Assembly (NCBI RefSeq): GCF_013389595.1
Contig: NZ_CP058306.1
Span: forward strand, 992,001 to 1,056,000
Source of the DNA: Flavobacterium sp. I3-2
GTDB taxonomy: Bacteria; Bacteroidota; Bacteroidia; Flavobacteriales; Flavobacteriaceae
DNA: 64,000 bases
Reading direction: 5' to 3'
Shown here: positions 63,930-64,000 of the stretch, piece by piece
How positions within the stretch are numbered: the stretch's first letter is position 1
Layout: every line of letters begins with the position of its first letter
The notes under the pieces: model-generated
What the model saw: the letters and a program-made list of their open reading frames with translations, nothing else
What the model was told of the DNA's origin: nothing
The model's database searches: none
Made by a program: the position numbers and the translations under genes

Positions 63930-64000
63930 TTATTTTTAATACAAAGATAACGTTTCAAACCATTGAAAAATACGAAAAAGACAAATTAATTAAATTCATT

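Noticed and set aside
1..64000. tRNA, rRNA, CRISPR arrays, prophage or conjugative genes
   Set aside because: No cloverleaf or TpsiC-like motifs, no regularly spaced short repeats, and no integrase, capsid or relaxase-like proteins were recognised in the window.

Overview
The window (about 30% G+C, very AT-rich) comes from a member of the Bacteroidota, almost certainly the family Flavobacteriaceae (Flavobacterium/Myroides-like). The evidence is: type IX secretion components of the PorP/SprF and PorE type, type A and type B T9SS C-terminal sorting domains, families largely confined to this group (DUF4494, DUF4254, DUF6427, DUF6341, DUF6909, DUF2480, DUF3078), promoters with the TAnnTTTG -7 box instead of a sigma-70 -10 box, and little sign of Shine-Dalgarno sequences. 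I saw no tRNA, rRNA, CRISPR array, insertion sequence or prophage.

Layout. 1-2.1 kb: start of an arginine operon (leader peptide with attenuator-like structure, GNAT acetyltransferase, argG running off the left edge). 2.4-16.9 kb: housekeeping genes (apt, a GT9 glycosyltransferase, upp, an M16 protease, an S1/P1 nuclease, a thioesterase, dprA, trpS, plsC, two tatA copies) mixed with Flavobacteriaceae proteins of unknown function, and separated by many clear intrinsic terminators. 17.1-21.2 kb: GH3-like adenylating enzyme, a secreted regulatory-domain protein and a DUF6909 protein. 21.2-29.3 kb: a co-directional surface-polysaccharide cluster (Wzz-like, Wzx flippase, two multi-spanning membrane proteins of which one is O-antigen-ligase-like, a GT4 glycosyltransferase, UDP-glucuronate decarboxylase, initiating phosphoglycosyltransferase). 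29.4-30.7 kb: purD.

30.7-47.7 kb, minus strand: a secreted Ser/Asn/Arg-rich protein, then two cassettes of identical design: giant type B T9SS adhesin -> PorP/SprF -> PorE-like OmpA protein. The PorP/SprF plus PorE block (2,973 bp) is present twice and looks identical apart from one base, which lies in a hairpin loop, while the two adhesins differ. A third adhesin of the same family (55.7-60.3 kb) lacks the cassette partners and is broken by a frameshift exactly at an (AT)6 tract, which suggests slippage and phase variation.

47.9-55.7 kb, plus strand: hflX, then asnA preceded by an asparagine-rich 25-codon leader peptide with what looks like a complete transcription-attenuation switch, then four secreted proteins, the last with a type A T9SS tail. 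60.5-63.9 kb, minus strand: the downstream part of a SUF iron-sulfur operon (sufS, sufE, DUF59 protein, DUF2480, DUF3078) with a good promoter at its head.

The most interesting signals are the two amino-acid leader peptides (Asn before asnA, Arg before the arg operon), the near-perfect duplication of the T9SS partner genes, and the dinucleotide-repeat frameshift in the third adhesin. Family names come from recognising sequence patterns by eye; no database search was run.
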